Positions 16,667 to 25,883 of a stretch of 64,000 nt of DNA are shown one piece after another (position 1 is the first letter of the stretch; the number at the start of each line of letters is the position of its first letter). A model generated the notes under the pieces. It was not told the DNA's origin. It ran no database searches and saw only the letters and a program-made list of their open reading frames with translations. The stretch is from QZKY01 sp963666295 (lineage in GTDB: Bacteria; Pseudomonadota; Gammaproteobacteria; Burkholderiales; Burkholderiaceae_D), in NCBI GenBank assembly GCA_963666295.1, contig OY762707.1, positions 930,001 through 994,000 on the forward strand, read 5' to 3'. The position numbers and the translations under genes are program-made.

Positions 16667-17497
16667 ATGTTAATGTCCAATCAAATCAACCGCTTTGCGC
16701 ATCAGCTGTTGGAGGCACGCGCCAAGCAGCGGCCCCTGGCATCGTTGTCCCGCGAGCAAGTACTGAGCACGGATCAGGCTTATGAAATTGCGAAGCGTAT
16801 CCACGACATACGCATTGCCGAAGGCGAAAAACCGGTCGGGCGCAAAGTTGGCTTTGTCAATCAAACGGTCTGGCAAGCAGGCGAACATGCGCCAATCGTG
16901 CGCGCACCGATCTGGACCACTCTTTTCGACAGCACCGTCATTTATGCCGAAGAAGATAGCGCCACTTATAGCTTAAAAGGTCTGCAACAACCGCGAATCG
17001 GTCCGGAAATCATCTTTCAGCTTGGAAAAACACCGCGCACCGATTGCACGATGGATGAGTTGGCCGACTGCATTGAATGGATGGCGCACGGCATGGAAAT
17101 TACCGTCTGTCCGTTCCCAAACTGGCACTTCGCCACCACCGATGCAATTGCCGCGTTTGGCCTGCATGGCGCACTGATTATCGGCGAGCCGCGCACGGTC
17201 TCTTCCGTCAGCAAGCAACACCTTTCTACCATGATGATGGGCGTCAGCGTTTCGCTTTCCTGCGATGAAATCTTGCGTACAGCAGGGTTCGGCAGTGACA
17301 TTCTGAACAGCCCACTGCATGCGCTCTGGCACCTGCACCAGATGCTGGCACAGCAATCCCTCTTCCCGCCGCTGCAAGCGGGTGAAATCATTACGACCGG
17401 TTCCTGGACGGAATCTCTCGATGTTGCACCGGGCCAGCTCTGGCAGACGGCCTTTGGCGGTATTGCGATGGATGGGCTGGCTTTGTCTCTGACCTGA
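16667..17497 (+). CDS. 2-keto-4-pentenoate hydratase/fumarylacetoacetate hydrolase-family protein
   Basis: The 276-residue protein belongs to the MhpD-like branch of the fumarylacetoacetate hydrolase superfamily. Members hydrate 2-hydroxypentadienoate or decarboxylate related oxo-acids in aromatic ring catabolism. Visible signatures are VGRKVGFVNQTVW, the metal-site glutamates in RIGPEIIF and GMEITVCPFPNW, and the C-terminal GEIITTGSWTESLDVAPGQ. There are no catabolic neighbours, so the substrate is unknown. An ATG six bases downstream (16673) is an alternative start. Confidence 0.75.
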   Translation: MLMSNQINRFAHQLLEARAKQRPLASLSREQVLSTDQAYEIAKRIHDIRIAEGEKPVGRKVGFVNQTVWQAGEHAPIVRAPIWTTLFDSTVIYAEEDSATYSLKGLQQPRIGPEIIFQLGKTPRTDCTMDELADCIEWMAHGMEITVCPFPNWHFATTDAIAAFGLHGALIIGEPRTVSSVSKQHLSTMMMGVSVSLSCDEILRTAGFGSDILNSPLHALWHLHQMLAQQSLFPPLQAGEIITTGSWTESLDVAPGQLWQTAFGGIAMDGLALSLT

Positions 17498-17827
17498 TTT
17501 TAGTGGAGCACCTATATGGATGACTCACAGGCTAGCATGATCGTTCATGCGCCCAACAAAGCCAGACACCTTTGTGAAAGGCGATTCCTTGTTGCCAGAA
17601 CATTCATTTTGCTTGCTGCAAGGCAGCAGAGAGTTCCACATCTACCGTCTTGATATGATTGCGCAGCCAATCACTAAGCATTTTGCCGACCTGAACCGCA
17701 TTAATGTTTGCCCCGCTGTCGAAGGTTCTTTTCAGTTCTTCAACTTCACGAATAAATTTTGTGTGTTCTGACTTGTGAACCATAAATTTGGGATAATTGA
17801 TACGTTTCATTTCGACTTCTTCACGCG

Positions 17828-19414
17828 TATTGTGTTGAAAAACTCTGCTGAAATTGGGGTGTAATAGTTAAAATTATTACATTACATTCAGTCGGAGAAG
17901 TCGAGATGATGGGATGTCAGGATCACTCTCAAGACAAGCTGTTTTACTCATTCAATTTAGAAGACCACGTTCCACAAAATCACCTTTTGCGCGGCATTGA
18001 TCGCTATCTAGACCTAAGCAGTCTGCGCCAGCACCTTTCTGATTTTTATAGTCATACCGGCAGACCATCAATAGACCCTGAGTTGATGATCAGAATGCTG
18101 ATTATTGGGTATTGCTTTGGCATTCGTTCCGAACGTCGCTTGTGCGAAGAGGTCCACCTGAATCTGGCATACCGCTGGTTTTGCAGACTTGGTCTAGAAG
18201 ATCCTGTTCCGAATCATTCTAGCTTTTCCAAGAACCGCCACGGGCGCTTTCGTGAGAGCGGAATGTTTCGGCATTTGTTTGAAACGGTACTGCAGCGTTG
18301 CATTTCCGAAGGGCTTGTGGGTGGTGAAGGCTTTGCGACTGACGCCAGCGTCATTAAGGCAGATGCACAGCGAATGCAAAGCGTGCCGGGAGAAGAAGCG
18401 GCCAACTGGATGCGCTCAGAAGATGCTACTCGTGCGGTGCGAGAATACTTTGATGCACTTGAAGAAGCGAACCCTCCGTCATTCACGCCAAAATATGTAT
18501 CCACGACCGATCCATCCGCGACATGGACAGCAGCACCAGGCGGTCCAGCCTTCTTTGCCTACAGCACCAATTATCTGATTGATCTTCAGTCTGGCATTGT
18601 CGTTGATGTTGAAGCATCAACAGTTAACAAGACGACTGAAGTAGAAGCAACCAAGACCATGCTTGAACGGGTTGAGGAAAAATATGACATGAAGCCGGAT
18701 CGTCTTGTTGGCGACACAAGCTATGGCTCTGCTGCGATGCTTGGCTGGTTGGTAGACAAGGAAATCGAACCGCATGTGCCGGTGCTGGAGAAGTCTGTGC
18801 GAAAAGATGGCACATACTCCAACAGTGATTTCCAATGGATTGCACAAGACGATGAATACCGCTGTCCAGAAGGGCGTGCATTGCGCAACGGTTTGCGCCC
18901 CTTCAAGAAGCCACGTTCGCGAATAACCAAGGCAGACGCAATCAACTATCGAGCCAGTCAGTCAGACTGTGAAATCTGCCCCAGTAAAAATCGCTGCTGT
19001 CCCAACACCTCAAATCGAAAGATTGCACGGAGTATCCATGAAGATGCGAGGAATGTGGCACGCCAGATTTCTACAACACCAGAATATCGGCAATCACGAC
19101 GTGAACGGAAAAAGGTAGAAATGCTATTTGCGCATCTCAAGCGAATATTGCGACTGGACAAGCTTCGATTACGAGGCGGGAGTGGTGCCCAAGATGAGTT
19201 TCTATTGGCAGCAACAGCACAAAATCTCAGGCGAATGGCGAAGTGGTTGACCTCAAAAGCACCGAATATGGCACCAATACCTTCATAAAGGCAGGTCCGG
19301 CAGTAGTAATCTGGATGCGCTGAACAAAATCGAGGAAAAAACTCCTCAAAATCACAATACGCCACTCTCTCCTGGCATTTCGCTCAAATAAAAACCGAGT
19401 TTTTCAACACAATA
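17828..19414 (+). mobile_element. Complete IS1182-family insertion sequence, 1587 bp
   Basis: The element has perfect 18-bp terminal inverted repeats: TATTGTGTTGAAAAACTC at 17828-17845 and its complement at 19397-19414. The flanks are a 4-bp duplication of the palindrome CGCG, at 17824-17827 and 19415-19418. One intact transposase gene lies inside. Boundaries are fixed independently by the in-frame restoration of the hemerythrin gene. Perfect ends, an intact transposase and an otherwise undecayed target gene point to a recent insertion. Confidence 0.93.
17906..19288 (+). CDS. IS1182-family transposase
   Basis: The 460-residue transposase has the N-terminal DUF772-like domain (GRPSIDPELMIRMLIIGYCFGIRSERRLCEEV). 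It has a DDE catalytic core with likely residues D146 (ATDASVI), D270 (GDTSYGS) and E405 (KVEMLFAHLKR). A cysteine cluster (CEICPSKNRCCP) lies between the second and third catalytic residues, as in this family. The frame is intact. GGAG at 17894-17897 is correctly spaced for the ATG at 17906. Confidence 0.95.
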   Translation: MMGCQDHSQDKLFYSFNLEDHVPQNHLLRGIDRYLDLSSLRQHLSDFYSHTGRPSIDPELMIRMLIIGYCFGIRSERRLCEEVHLNLAYRWFCRLGLEDPVPNHSSFSKNRHGRFRESGMFRHLFETVLQRCISEGLVGGEGFATDASVIKADAQRMQSVPGEEAANWMRSEDATRAVREYFDALEEANPPSFTPKYVSTTDPSATWTAAPGGPAFFAYSTNYLIDLQSGIVVDVEASTVNKTTEVEATKTMLERVEEKYDMKPDRLVGDTSYGSAAMLGWLVDKEIEPHVPVLEKSVRKDGTYSNSDFQWIAQDDEYRCPEGRALRNGLRPFKKPRSRITKADAINYRASQSDCEICPSKNRCCPNTSNRKIARSIHEDARNVARQISTTPEYRQSRRERKKVEMLFAHLKRILRLDKLRLRGGSGAQDEFLLAATAQNLRRMAKWLTSKAPNMAPIPS

Positions 19415-19719
19415 CGCGCAAAGTGCTCCTTCGTGTAAATAATCAAATTATTGAGGACCTTACCCATAACATCTTTGGCTCGCCCATCCGATAGTGCCTC
19501 GTAGAGCGCATTAATCATGTCAACCAGTTTGCGATGATCATTATCGATACCATCGTGACCGACGGCCAGATCCTTCGTCCAGGAAAAATAAGCCATAATT
19601 AAAATCCCATATTCATGAATTCAACACCGTGCCGAAACACATTCAGCATACTTTAAATCTTTGAAATGACCGGTACATGACGGCAAAATAATCATGCCCA
19701 AGTCTCCACACTATACTAT

Positions 19720-20127
19720 ATGAACGAACACTTGGATTCAGAAGCTGCCTTAATCCGCGCGGCCCGCACAGCACAAACCGCTGCCATCGCCAGCGGCGAT
19801 TTCGATGCCGTCGCCAGTTTCTGGGCCGAGGATATTACTGTGCGCCGTGCGATGGGTCAGTCGGTCAGCGGCATAGCGGAAGCACTGGCGGCACTCACGC
19901 CCGGAAACGATGCGCCTCTCGTTTATCAGCGCGAAGCGGTTTCTATCGAGGTTAGCGCCTATTGGCCGTTTGCTTTTGAGGAGGGACGTTGGTCTGGCCA
20001 TCACGGCAACGTAAAAGCCACGCCAGTCATCAGTGGGCGCTATGCAGCACAGTGGGTGAAACAGGATGGGCGCTGGCTGATTCGCTCGGAAGTTTTCGTC
20101 GCATTGGATCGTACAGAGCCTAATTGA
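19720..20127 (+). CDS. SnoaL-like/DUF4440 NTF2-fold protein
   Basis: The 135-residue protein has the pattern of NTF2-fold proteins of the DUF4440/SnoaL type. An N-terminal helix (AALIRAARTAQTAAIASGDFDAVASFWAEDITV) is followed by strands with FAFEEGRWSGHHG. It closes with GRYAAQWVKQDGRWLIRSEVFVAL, a very characteristic C-terminal strand pair. Such folds include isomerases, hydrolases and ligand-binding proteins, so no reaction is assigned. It diverges from the broken hemerythrin gene with a 123-base gap. Confidence 0.75.
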   Translation: MNEHLDSEAALIRAARTAQTAAIASGDFDAVASFWAEDITVRRAMGQSVSGIAEALAALTPGNDAPLVYQREAVSIEVSAYWPFAFEEGRWSGHHGNVKATPVISGRYAAQWVKQDGRWLIRSEVFVALDRTEPN

Positions 20128-20228
20128 CGCCCCAGCCCTTTTGGTGCAGCAGATTTCTGTAATGATGCCTGAACGAGCGCTTACAATGCCAAGAGATACT
20201 ATTGGCCAATCAACCACACAGCAACAAC

Positions 20229-20459
20229 ATGGCAATTCTGCAGCGGCTAAAAGATATCAAAACAACGACTGGGTTCGATGAAGACGGCAATGAGTACCTT
20301 GTCCTGATAGAAGTTCGGGAGTTCGATACTTTTTCGGGTGTTGATCACAAAACACGGTACGCAGTAAACGGAAAAATCGCTAAGCTTAGCGGTTCAAGCA
20401 AAGGCGAGATTTTTCTTTTCTGCGAAGCCCTCGGAAAAGCCATCACTTGTCGTGTTTAG
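20229..20459 (+). CDS. Hypothetical protein, 76 aa
   Basis: No family is recognised. From the ATG at 20229 the frame encodes MAILQRLKDIKTTTGFDE and continues as a beta-rich small protein. It has an evenly spread charge pattern and two C-terminal cysteines, with no signal peptide. A TTG at 20202 is an alternative start. Its A+T-richer codons differ somewhat from the flanking core genes. It lies between the DUF4440 gene and the convergent valS. Confidence 0.45.
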   Translation: MAILQRLKDIKTTTGFDEDGNEYLVLIEVREFDTFSGVDHKTRYAVNGKIAKLSGSSKGEIFLFCEALGKAITCRV

Positions 20460-20526
20460 ATAACAATCTGTTCAGCAAAAAACCCGCCCCGAAACACTCA
20501 AACGATCCCTTTCGCTTCGGCGCAAA

Positions 20527-20563
20527 AGAAAAAGGCAGCCTCTTTAAGAAGAACTGCCTTTCG
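20527..20563 (-). terminator. Rho-independent terminator of valS
   Basis: On the minus strand AAAGGCAG pairs with CTGCCTTT and is followed by TTCTTTT. It lies about 60 bases past the valS stop. The same dyad may stop transcription from the small plus-strand gene. Confidence 0.8.
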
Positions 20564-20623
20564 TCACTTTAAAACCTGGCACCCTACCGCCATGCACGCC
20601 TGCCAGGTCACATACCGATGCAA

Positions 20624-23434
20624 TTAACCCAGCTTGACTAACTGCTCCTGTACTTTCTCCAGCGTGGCAGAGAAATTGACCAGACGCTCACGCTCTTGCG
20701 CCACCACTTTTTCCGGCGCACGCGACACGAACTGTTCGTTTGAAAGCTTGCCGTTGATTTTGGCAACCTCGCCTTCCAGACGATTCACTTCTTTAGTCAG
20801 GCGCTCGCGTTCAGCCTCGATATCAATTTCCACTTCGAGCATCAGGCGCGTCGTGCCAACAACCGATACCGGCGCGGGTGACTCGGGTAGTGCGTCCACA
20901 ACCTGCACCTCAGACAAGCGGCACAAAGCCATCAGCGCGGGGACAAACTCTGGCAAATTCGCTGCTTCCGCATCACTACCCGCTTCCAGAATCAGTGGCA
21001 CCGTCTTGCCGGGAGAAAGTTTCATCTCGCTACGCAGGTTACGGCAAGCGTAAGTTAGCGCCTTGAATTGCGTCATCCAGGCATCGGCACCGGCATCGAC
21101 GCGATCCAGTCGTGCCTCCGGGTACGCCTGCACCATGATGCTGTCTCCCTCCGGGTTTGGCTGGTGATCCGTCAACGGCGCGACCGTTTGCCACAAGGCT
21201 TCGGTCACGAATGGAATGACCGGATGCGCCAGGCGCAGCACGGCCTCCAAAAGCCGCAACAAGGTGCGGCGCGTAGCGCGTTGCTGCGCCGCATCACCCT
21301 GATCAATCTGCACCTTGGCAATTTCGAGGTACCAGTCGCAATATTCATCCCAGACAAACTGGTAAATGCTCGATGCGATATTGTCGAAACGGTATTCTGC
21401 AAAACCTTTCTCAACTTCAGCCACGGTACGCTCAAACTCGGATGTAATCCAGCGATCCACCGCTGAGAATTTGCGGTCATCCGGGCCACACGTGCAGGCA
21501 TCAAATCCGCAATCAAAACCTTCGGTATTCATCAGCACGAAACGCGCCGCATTCCACAGCTTGTTGCAGAAGTTGCGGTAACCCTCGCAACGGTTCAGAT
21601 CAAAATTGATATTGCGCCCCAGCGAGGCATAACTCGCCATCGTAAAGCGCAATGCATCGGCACCGTAGGCCGTGATGCCATTGCTGAATTCCTTGCGCGT
21701 TGCGCTTTCAATACTCTTGGCCTGTTTCGGATTCATTAGCCCAGCCGTGCGCTGCGCCACGAGTGACTCCAGGTCAATGCCCTCAATCAGATCCAGCGGA
21801 TCGAGCGTATTGCCCTTGGACTTGGACATTTTCTGGCCACTGGAATCGCGCACCAAACCATGCACATATACCGCATCAAACGGCACTTTCCCGGTGAAAT
21901 GCGTCGTCATCATCACCATGCGCGCAACCCAGAAGAAAATGATGTCAAAGCCCGTCACCAGCACCGAGGATGGCATGAAATGCTGATATTCCGGCGTTTC
22001 TTCCGGCCAGCCCAGCGTCGAGAAAGGCACCAGCGCTGACGAGAACCAGGTATCGAGCACGTCCTCGTCTCGAGTGATTTTCTTGTCGCCCGCCTGTGCC
22101 TGCGCGGCAGCTTCATCCCGTGCGACGTAGATATTGCCGTCTTCATCGTACCAAGCAGGAATCTGATGTCCCCACCACAGCTGGCGCGAAATACACCAGT
22201 CCTGAATATTGTTCAGCCACTGATTGTAGGTATTGGTCCAGTTTTCCGGCACGAACTTGACTTCCCCACTGGCCACCTTTTCCAGCGCCACGTCGGCAAT
22301 CGACTTGCCGGGGAAGAAGGTGCCGTCCGGTGCCGGTTCGCTCATCGCAACGAACCACTGGTCAGTCAGCATCGGCTCGATCACGACGTTGGTGCGATCG
22401 CCGCGCGGCACCATCAATTTGTGCGGCTGGATGGAATCCAGCAGGCCGAGCGCTTCGAGATCAGCCACGATCTGCTTGCGCGCTTCGAAACGGTCCATGC
22501 CCTGATAAACCTCGGGCGCGTTTTCGTTAATCTTCGCGTCCAGCGTGAAGATGTTGATCTGCTCCAGATCGTGACGCAACCCAACCTGATAGTCATTGAA
22601 GTCGTGCGCTGGGGTAATCTTCACGCAACCAGTGCCGAATTCCTTGTCAACATATTCGTCGGCAATAATCGGGATTTCACGGTCGCACAGTGGCAACATC
22701 AGCATCTGACCGATCAGATGCTGGTAGCGCTCATCCGTTGGATCAACCGCCACCGCAGTATCGCCCAGCATGGTTTCGGGGCGCGTCGTCGCCACCGTCA
22801 TGTAGCCAGAGCCATCCTTAAGCGGATAGCGCATGTGCCACATGTGGCCGTCTTCTTCTTCCGAAACCACTTCCAGATCGGATACGGCCGTGCACAACAC
22901 CGGATCCCAGTTCACCAACCTTTTGCCGCGATAAATCAGGCCTTGCTCGTACAAGCGCACAAAAGCCTCGGTCACCACCTTCGATCGCTCGGCGTCCATC
23001 GTGAAGTATTCGCGCTCCCAATCTGCGGACGCACCCAGATGGCGCATCTGGCGCGTGATCGACGAGCCGGATTGCTCTTTCCACTCCCACACTTTTTCGA
23101 GGAATTTTTCGCGCCCGAGATCATGGCGCGACACATTCTGCGCATCAAGCTGGCGCTCCACGACGATCTGCGTCGCAATGCCGGCGTGATCGGTGCCTGG
23201 TATCCATGCCGTGTTGTACCCCTTCATGCGGTGATAACGCGTCAAACCATCCATGATGGTCTGGTTGAACGCATGCCCCATGTGCAGCGTGCCGGTTACG
23301 TTGGGAGGTGGGAGCTGAATAGAAAAAGAAGGTTTGCCCTCTTCTATTTTTGCGCGGAAGTATCCACGCTGTTCCCATTCCTTGCGCCAAAACTCTTCAA
23401 TTTCAGCAGGCTCAAAAGACTTAGCTAATTCCAT
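20624..23434 (-). CDS. valS: Valyl-tRNA synthetase
   Basis: ValRS charges tRNA-Val and edits threonine mischarging. The 936-residue class I synthetase has the HIGH-type motif in PPPNVTGTLHMGHAFNQT and KMSKSKGNTLDPLDLI (KMSKS). It has the CP1 editing domain region (ATTRPETMLGDTAVAVDP) and the valine-specific C-terminal coiled coil (RERLTKEVNRLEGEVAKINGKL). All are standard. It diverges from the thiamine operon. The 266-base gap carries the TPP riboswitch of the other gene, and no T-box is seen for valS. Confidence 0.97.
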   Translation of the reverse strand: MELAKSFEPAEIEEFWRKEWEQRGYFRAKIEEGKPSFSIQLPPPNVTGTLHMGHAFNQTIMDGLTRYHRMKGYNTAWIPGTDHAGIATQIVVERQLDAQNVSRHDLGREKFLEKVWEWKEQSGSSITRQMRHLGASADWEREYFTMDAERSKVVTEAFVRLYEQGLIYRGKRLVNWDPVLCTAVSDLEVVSEEEDGHMWHMRYPLKDGSGYMTVATTRPETMLGDTAVAVDPTDERYQHLIGQMLMLPLCDREIPIIADEYVDKEFGTGCVKITPAHDFNDYQVGLRHDLEQINIFTLDAKINENAPEVYQGMDRFEARKQIVADLEALGLLDSIQPHKLMVPRGDRTNVVIEPMLTDQWFVAMSEPAPDGTFFPGKSIADVALEKVASGEVKFVPENWTNTYNQWLNNIQDWCISRQLWWGHQIPAWYDEDGNIYVARDEAAAQAQAGDKKITRDEDVLDTWFSSALVPFSTLGWPEETPEYQHFMPSSVLVTGFDIIFFWVARMVMMTTHFTGKVPFDAVYVHGLVRDSSGQKMSKSKGNTLDPLDLIEGIDLESLVAQRTAGLMNPKQAKSIESATRKEFSNGITAYGADALRFTMASYASLGRNINFDLNRCEGYRNFCNKLWNAARFVLMNTEGFDCGFDACTCGPDDRKFSAVDRWITSEFERTVAEVEKGFAEYRFDNIASSIYQFVWDEYCDWYLEIAKVQIDQGDAAQQRATRRTLLRLLEAVLRLAHPVIPFVTEALWQTVAPLTDHQPNPEGDSIMVQAYPEARLDRVDAGADAWMTQFKALTYACRNLRSEMKLSPGKTVPLILEAGSDAEAANLPEFVPALMALCRLSEVQVVDALPESPAPVSVVGTTRLMLEVEIDIEAERERLTKEVNRLEGEVAKINGKLSNEQFVSRAPEKVVAQERERLVNFSATLEKVQEQLVKLG

Positions 23435-23543
23435 GATCCAATGTGGTTTTTCTTAAACTTCAAATTATAAAGGAGTACGCTATTGGGAATCCCTCGAATG
23501 GGTGCATCGTGCAAAAAATAGTGTAATATGACAGATCTGTTAA

Positions 23544-23626
23544 GAAGCTAGGGGTTCTGGCAAAACATTGCCGGGCGAGAGACACCCTCCGAACCTGATC
23601 TGGGTAATGCCAGCGAAGGGAAGCTC
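23544..23626 (+). promoter_or_regulatory. TPP (THI-box) riboswitch
   Basis: The conserved thi-box elements occur in order: AGGGGTTCTGG, GCGAGAGACACCC, then CCGAACCTGATCTGGGTAA and TGCCAGCGAAGGGAAGCT. AAGCT arms at both ends form helix P1. It lies 75 bases upstream of the thiC ATG and should reduce expression of the whole thiC-thiE operon when thiamine pyrophosphate is plentiful. Confidence 0.95.
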
Positions 23627-23700
23627 AAGACATTCATCGCCTAAACGGCGCGTCTTTGAAGGTTCCCTTGCTGACTTATCGAAATTGCAAAGGAATCACC

Positions 23701-25614
23701 ATGAATGCCAATCCAAAATTTTTGTCCGAAACAGCCACGGTTGACGAGGCTGCGGTCAAGCCATTACCGAATTCACGCAAGATTTATGTCGAGGGTTCCC
23801 GTCCGGACATTCGCGTACCGATGCGTGAAATTACGCTGTCTGACACGCCCGTTATGTTTGGCGAGGAAAAAAACCCGCCAATCTATGTCTATGACACCTC
23901 CGGCCCTTACACTGACCCAGACGCCAAAATTGACATCCGTTCTGGCCTGGAACCGATTCGCATGCCATGGATTATTGAGCGCGATGACACGGAAGAACTG
24001 GACGGCCCAACGTCTGACTACGGCAAGGCACGCCTGGACGATCCTGAACTGGCCGCACTGCGTTTCAACCTGAAACGTAAGCCACGTCGTGCCAAAAAAG
24101 GTGCCAAAATCACGCAAATGCACTACGCCAAGCAAGGCATCATCACGCCGGAAATGGAGTATGTGGCGATTCGTGAAAACATGCGTCGCGAGGAATATCT
24201 GGAAAGCTTGAAATCCTCTGGGCCAAACGGTGAAAAAATGGCGAAAATGATGGGCCGCCAGCATCCCGGCATGAATTTTGGCGCCAACATGCCCGACAAG
24301 ATCACGCCTGAATTCGTCCGTGATGAAATTGCCGCGGGTCGCGCCATCATTCCTGCCAATATCAACCACCCTGAAATCGAGCCGATGATTATCGGTCGCA
24401 ACTTCCTGGTCAAGATCAATGCCAACATTGGCAACTCCGCGGTTTCCTCCGGGATCAACGAAGAAGTTGAAAAAATGACCTGGGCAATCCGTTGGGGTGG
24501 CGACAATGTGATGGATCTCTCCACAGGCAAGCACATTCACGAAACGCGCGAATGGATTGTACGTAACTCCCCCGTACCAATCGGCACCGTACCAATCTAC
24601 CAGGCACTGGAAAAAGTGAATGGCGTCGCAGAAGATCTGACCTGGGAAATCTTCAAAGACACGCTGATCGAACAGGCTGAACAGGGCGTGGACTACTTCA
24701 CCATCCATGCTGGCCTGTTGCACCGCCACGTGCCAATCACTGCTGACCGCATGACCGGCATCGTATCGCGCGGCGGCTCCATCATGGCCAAGTGGTGCCT
24801 GTCACACCACACGGAAAGCTTCCTCTACACCAACTTCCGCGAAATTTGCGAAATTCTGGCTGCTTATGACGTTGCCATTTCATTGGGCGATGGCCTGCGC
24901 CCAGGCTCACTGTATGACGCCAACGACGAGGCCCAATTTGGCGAATTGATTGCGCTGGGCGAATTGACCAAGATTGCCTGGGAATATGATGTGCAGGTGA
25001 TGATCGAAGGACCGGGTCACGTGCCGATGCACATGATCAAGGAAAACATGGATCTTCAACTGGAGCAGTGCCACGATGCGCCGTTCTACACGCTTGGCCC
25101 GTTGGTAACGGACATCGCGCCAGGTTACGATCACATTACGTCTGCAATGGGCGCAGCCATGATCGGCTGGTATGGCACCGCAATGCTGTGCTATGTCACA
25201 CCGAAAGAGCATCTGGGCTTGCCGAACAAGGATGACGTCAAAGAAGGCATCATCGTCTATAAACTGGCGGCGCATGCGGCTGATCTGGCAAAAGGCCATC
25301 CAGGTTCGCAAATTCGCGATAACGCCATGTCCAAGGCGCGCTTTGAATTCCGCTGGGAAGACCAGTTCAATATTGGCCTTGATCCGGATCGCGCACGCGC
25401 GTATCACGATGAAACCATGCCCAAGCAGTCTGCCAAAGTGGCGCATTTCTGCTCGATGTGCGGGCCGAAATTCTGCTCGATGAAGATCACGCAGGAGGTA
25501 CGGGACTTCGCCGCAAAGAAAGGCCTCTCCGAAGAGGAAGCTTTGCAAAAAGGCATGGAAGAGCAATCGGCCGAATTCCGAAAAGCCGGTTCGGAAATTT
25601 ATCACAAGCAATAA
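23701..25614 (+). CDS. thiC: Phosphomethylpyrimidine synthase ThiC
   Basis: ThiC is a radical SAM enzyme that rearranges aminoimidazole ribotide into hydroxymethylpyrimidine phosphate, the pyrimidine half of thiamine. The unusual C-terminal iron-sulfur motif CSMCGPKFCSM is present. So are the N-terminal GSRPDIRVPMREI and the core GNSAVSSGINEEVEKMTWAIRWGGD and GPGHVPMHMIKENM segments. An AAAGGA site at 23689-23694 selects the ATG at 23701, giving 637 residues. An upstream TTG in frame would run into the riboswitch region and is not preferred. Confidence 0.97.
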   Translation: MNANPKFLSETATVDEAAVKPLPNSRKIYVEGSRPDIRVPMREITLSDTPVMFGEEKNPPIYVYDTSGPYTDPDAKIDIRSGLEPIRMPWIIERDDTEELDGPTSDYGKARLDDPELAALRFNLKRKPRRAKKGAKITQMHYAKQGIITPEMEYVAIRENMRREEYLESLKSSGPNGEKMAKMMGRQHPGMNFGANMPDKITPEFVRDEIAAGRAIIPANINHPEIEPMIIGRNFLVKINANIGNSAVSSGINEEVEKMTWAIRWGGDNVMDLSTGKHIHETREWIVRNSPVPIGTVPIYQALEKVNGVAEDLTWEIFKDTLIEQAEQGVDYFTIHAGLLHRHVPITADRMTGIVSRGGSIMAKWCLSHHTESFLYTNFREICEILAAYDVAISLGDGLRPGSLYDANDEAQFGELIALGELTKIAWEYDVQVMIEGPGHVPMHMIKENMDLQLEQCHDAPFYTLGPLVTDIAPGYDHITSAMGAAMIGWYGTAMLCYVTPKEHLGLPNKDDVKEGIIVYKLAAHAADLAKGHPGSQIRDNAMSKARFEFRWEDQFNIGLDPDRARAYHDETMPKQSAKVAHFCSMCGPKFCSMKITQEVRDFAAKKGLSEEEALQKGMEEQSAEFRKAGSEIYHKQ

Positions 25615-25619
25615 ATGCC

Positions 25620-25826
25620 ATGACGATTCAAATTGAGTTGAATGGGGAGGTACACCACGCCTCCCGTGGAGACAGCGTCCACGACCTGATCGAATCTATG
25701 GGTCTTTCAGGTCAGGCGCTGGCGGTTGCCATCAACCGTCAGGTCGTGCCGCGTGCGAAATGGCAGGAACGTGCGTTGCAACCAGGGGATCGCGTTGACC
25801 TTGTGCGCGCTATCGGTGGTGGGTAA
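25620..25826 (+). CDS. thiS: Sulfur carrier protein ThiS
   Basis: ThiS is the ubiquitin-like protein whose C-terminal Gly-Gly is adenylated and thiocarboxylated to donate sulfur to the thiazole ring. The 68-residue product has the beta-grasp pattern MTIQIELNGEV, then ALAVAINRQVVPRAKW, and ends GDRVDLVRAIGGG. The ATG at 25620 lies 5 bases after the thiC stop. The tail carries three glycines rather than the usual two. The partner activating enzyme could be the MoeB/ThiF-like protein at 37.0 kb. Confidence 0.93.
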   Translation: MTIQIELNGEVHHASRGDSVHDLIESMGLSGQALAVAINRQVVPRAKWQERALQPGDRVDLVRAIGGG

Positions 25827-25883
25827 ACGGCTATCTGGAGTGCGGCACAACCAACCCATTGTTTTTTGATATCAGGAGAAAGC

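Larger units (their letters stand above)
17604..19596 (-). pseudogene. Bacteriohemerythrin gene interrupted by an IS1182-family element
   Basis: Two pieces of one gene flank the insertion element. The 5' piece reads from the ATG at 19596 to 19415 and the 3' piece from 17823 to 17604. Removing the element and one CGCG target copy joins them in frame as exactly 133 residues, the usual length of a single-domain bacteriohemerythrin. The rejoined protein has the full oxygen-binding diiron ligand set: H21, H58, E62, H77, H81, H117 and D122. The break falls between R61 and the bridging E62. Such proteins carry or sense oxygen. The disrupted product ends after a few foreign residues and should be inactive. 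Confidence 0.92.

Noticed and set aside
22166..23428. A 420-codon open frame on the plus strand
   Set aside because: It lies wholly antisense to valS, whose motifs and length are standard. The frame is a by-product of GC-biased codon use, and its translation has no recognisable domain.
23773..24729. A 318-codon open frame on the minus strand
   Set aside because: It is antisense to thiC and has no family features.
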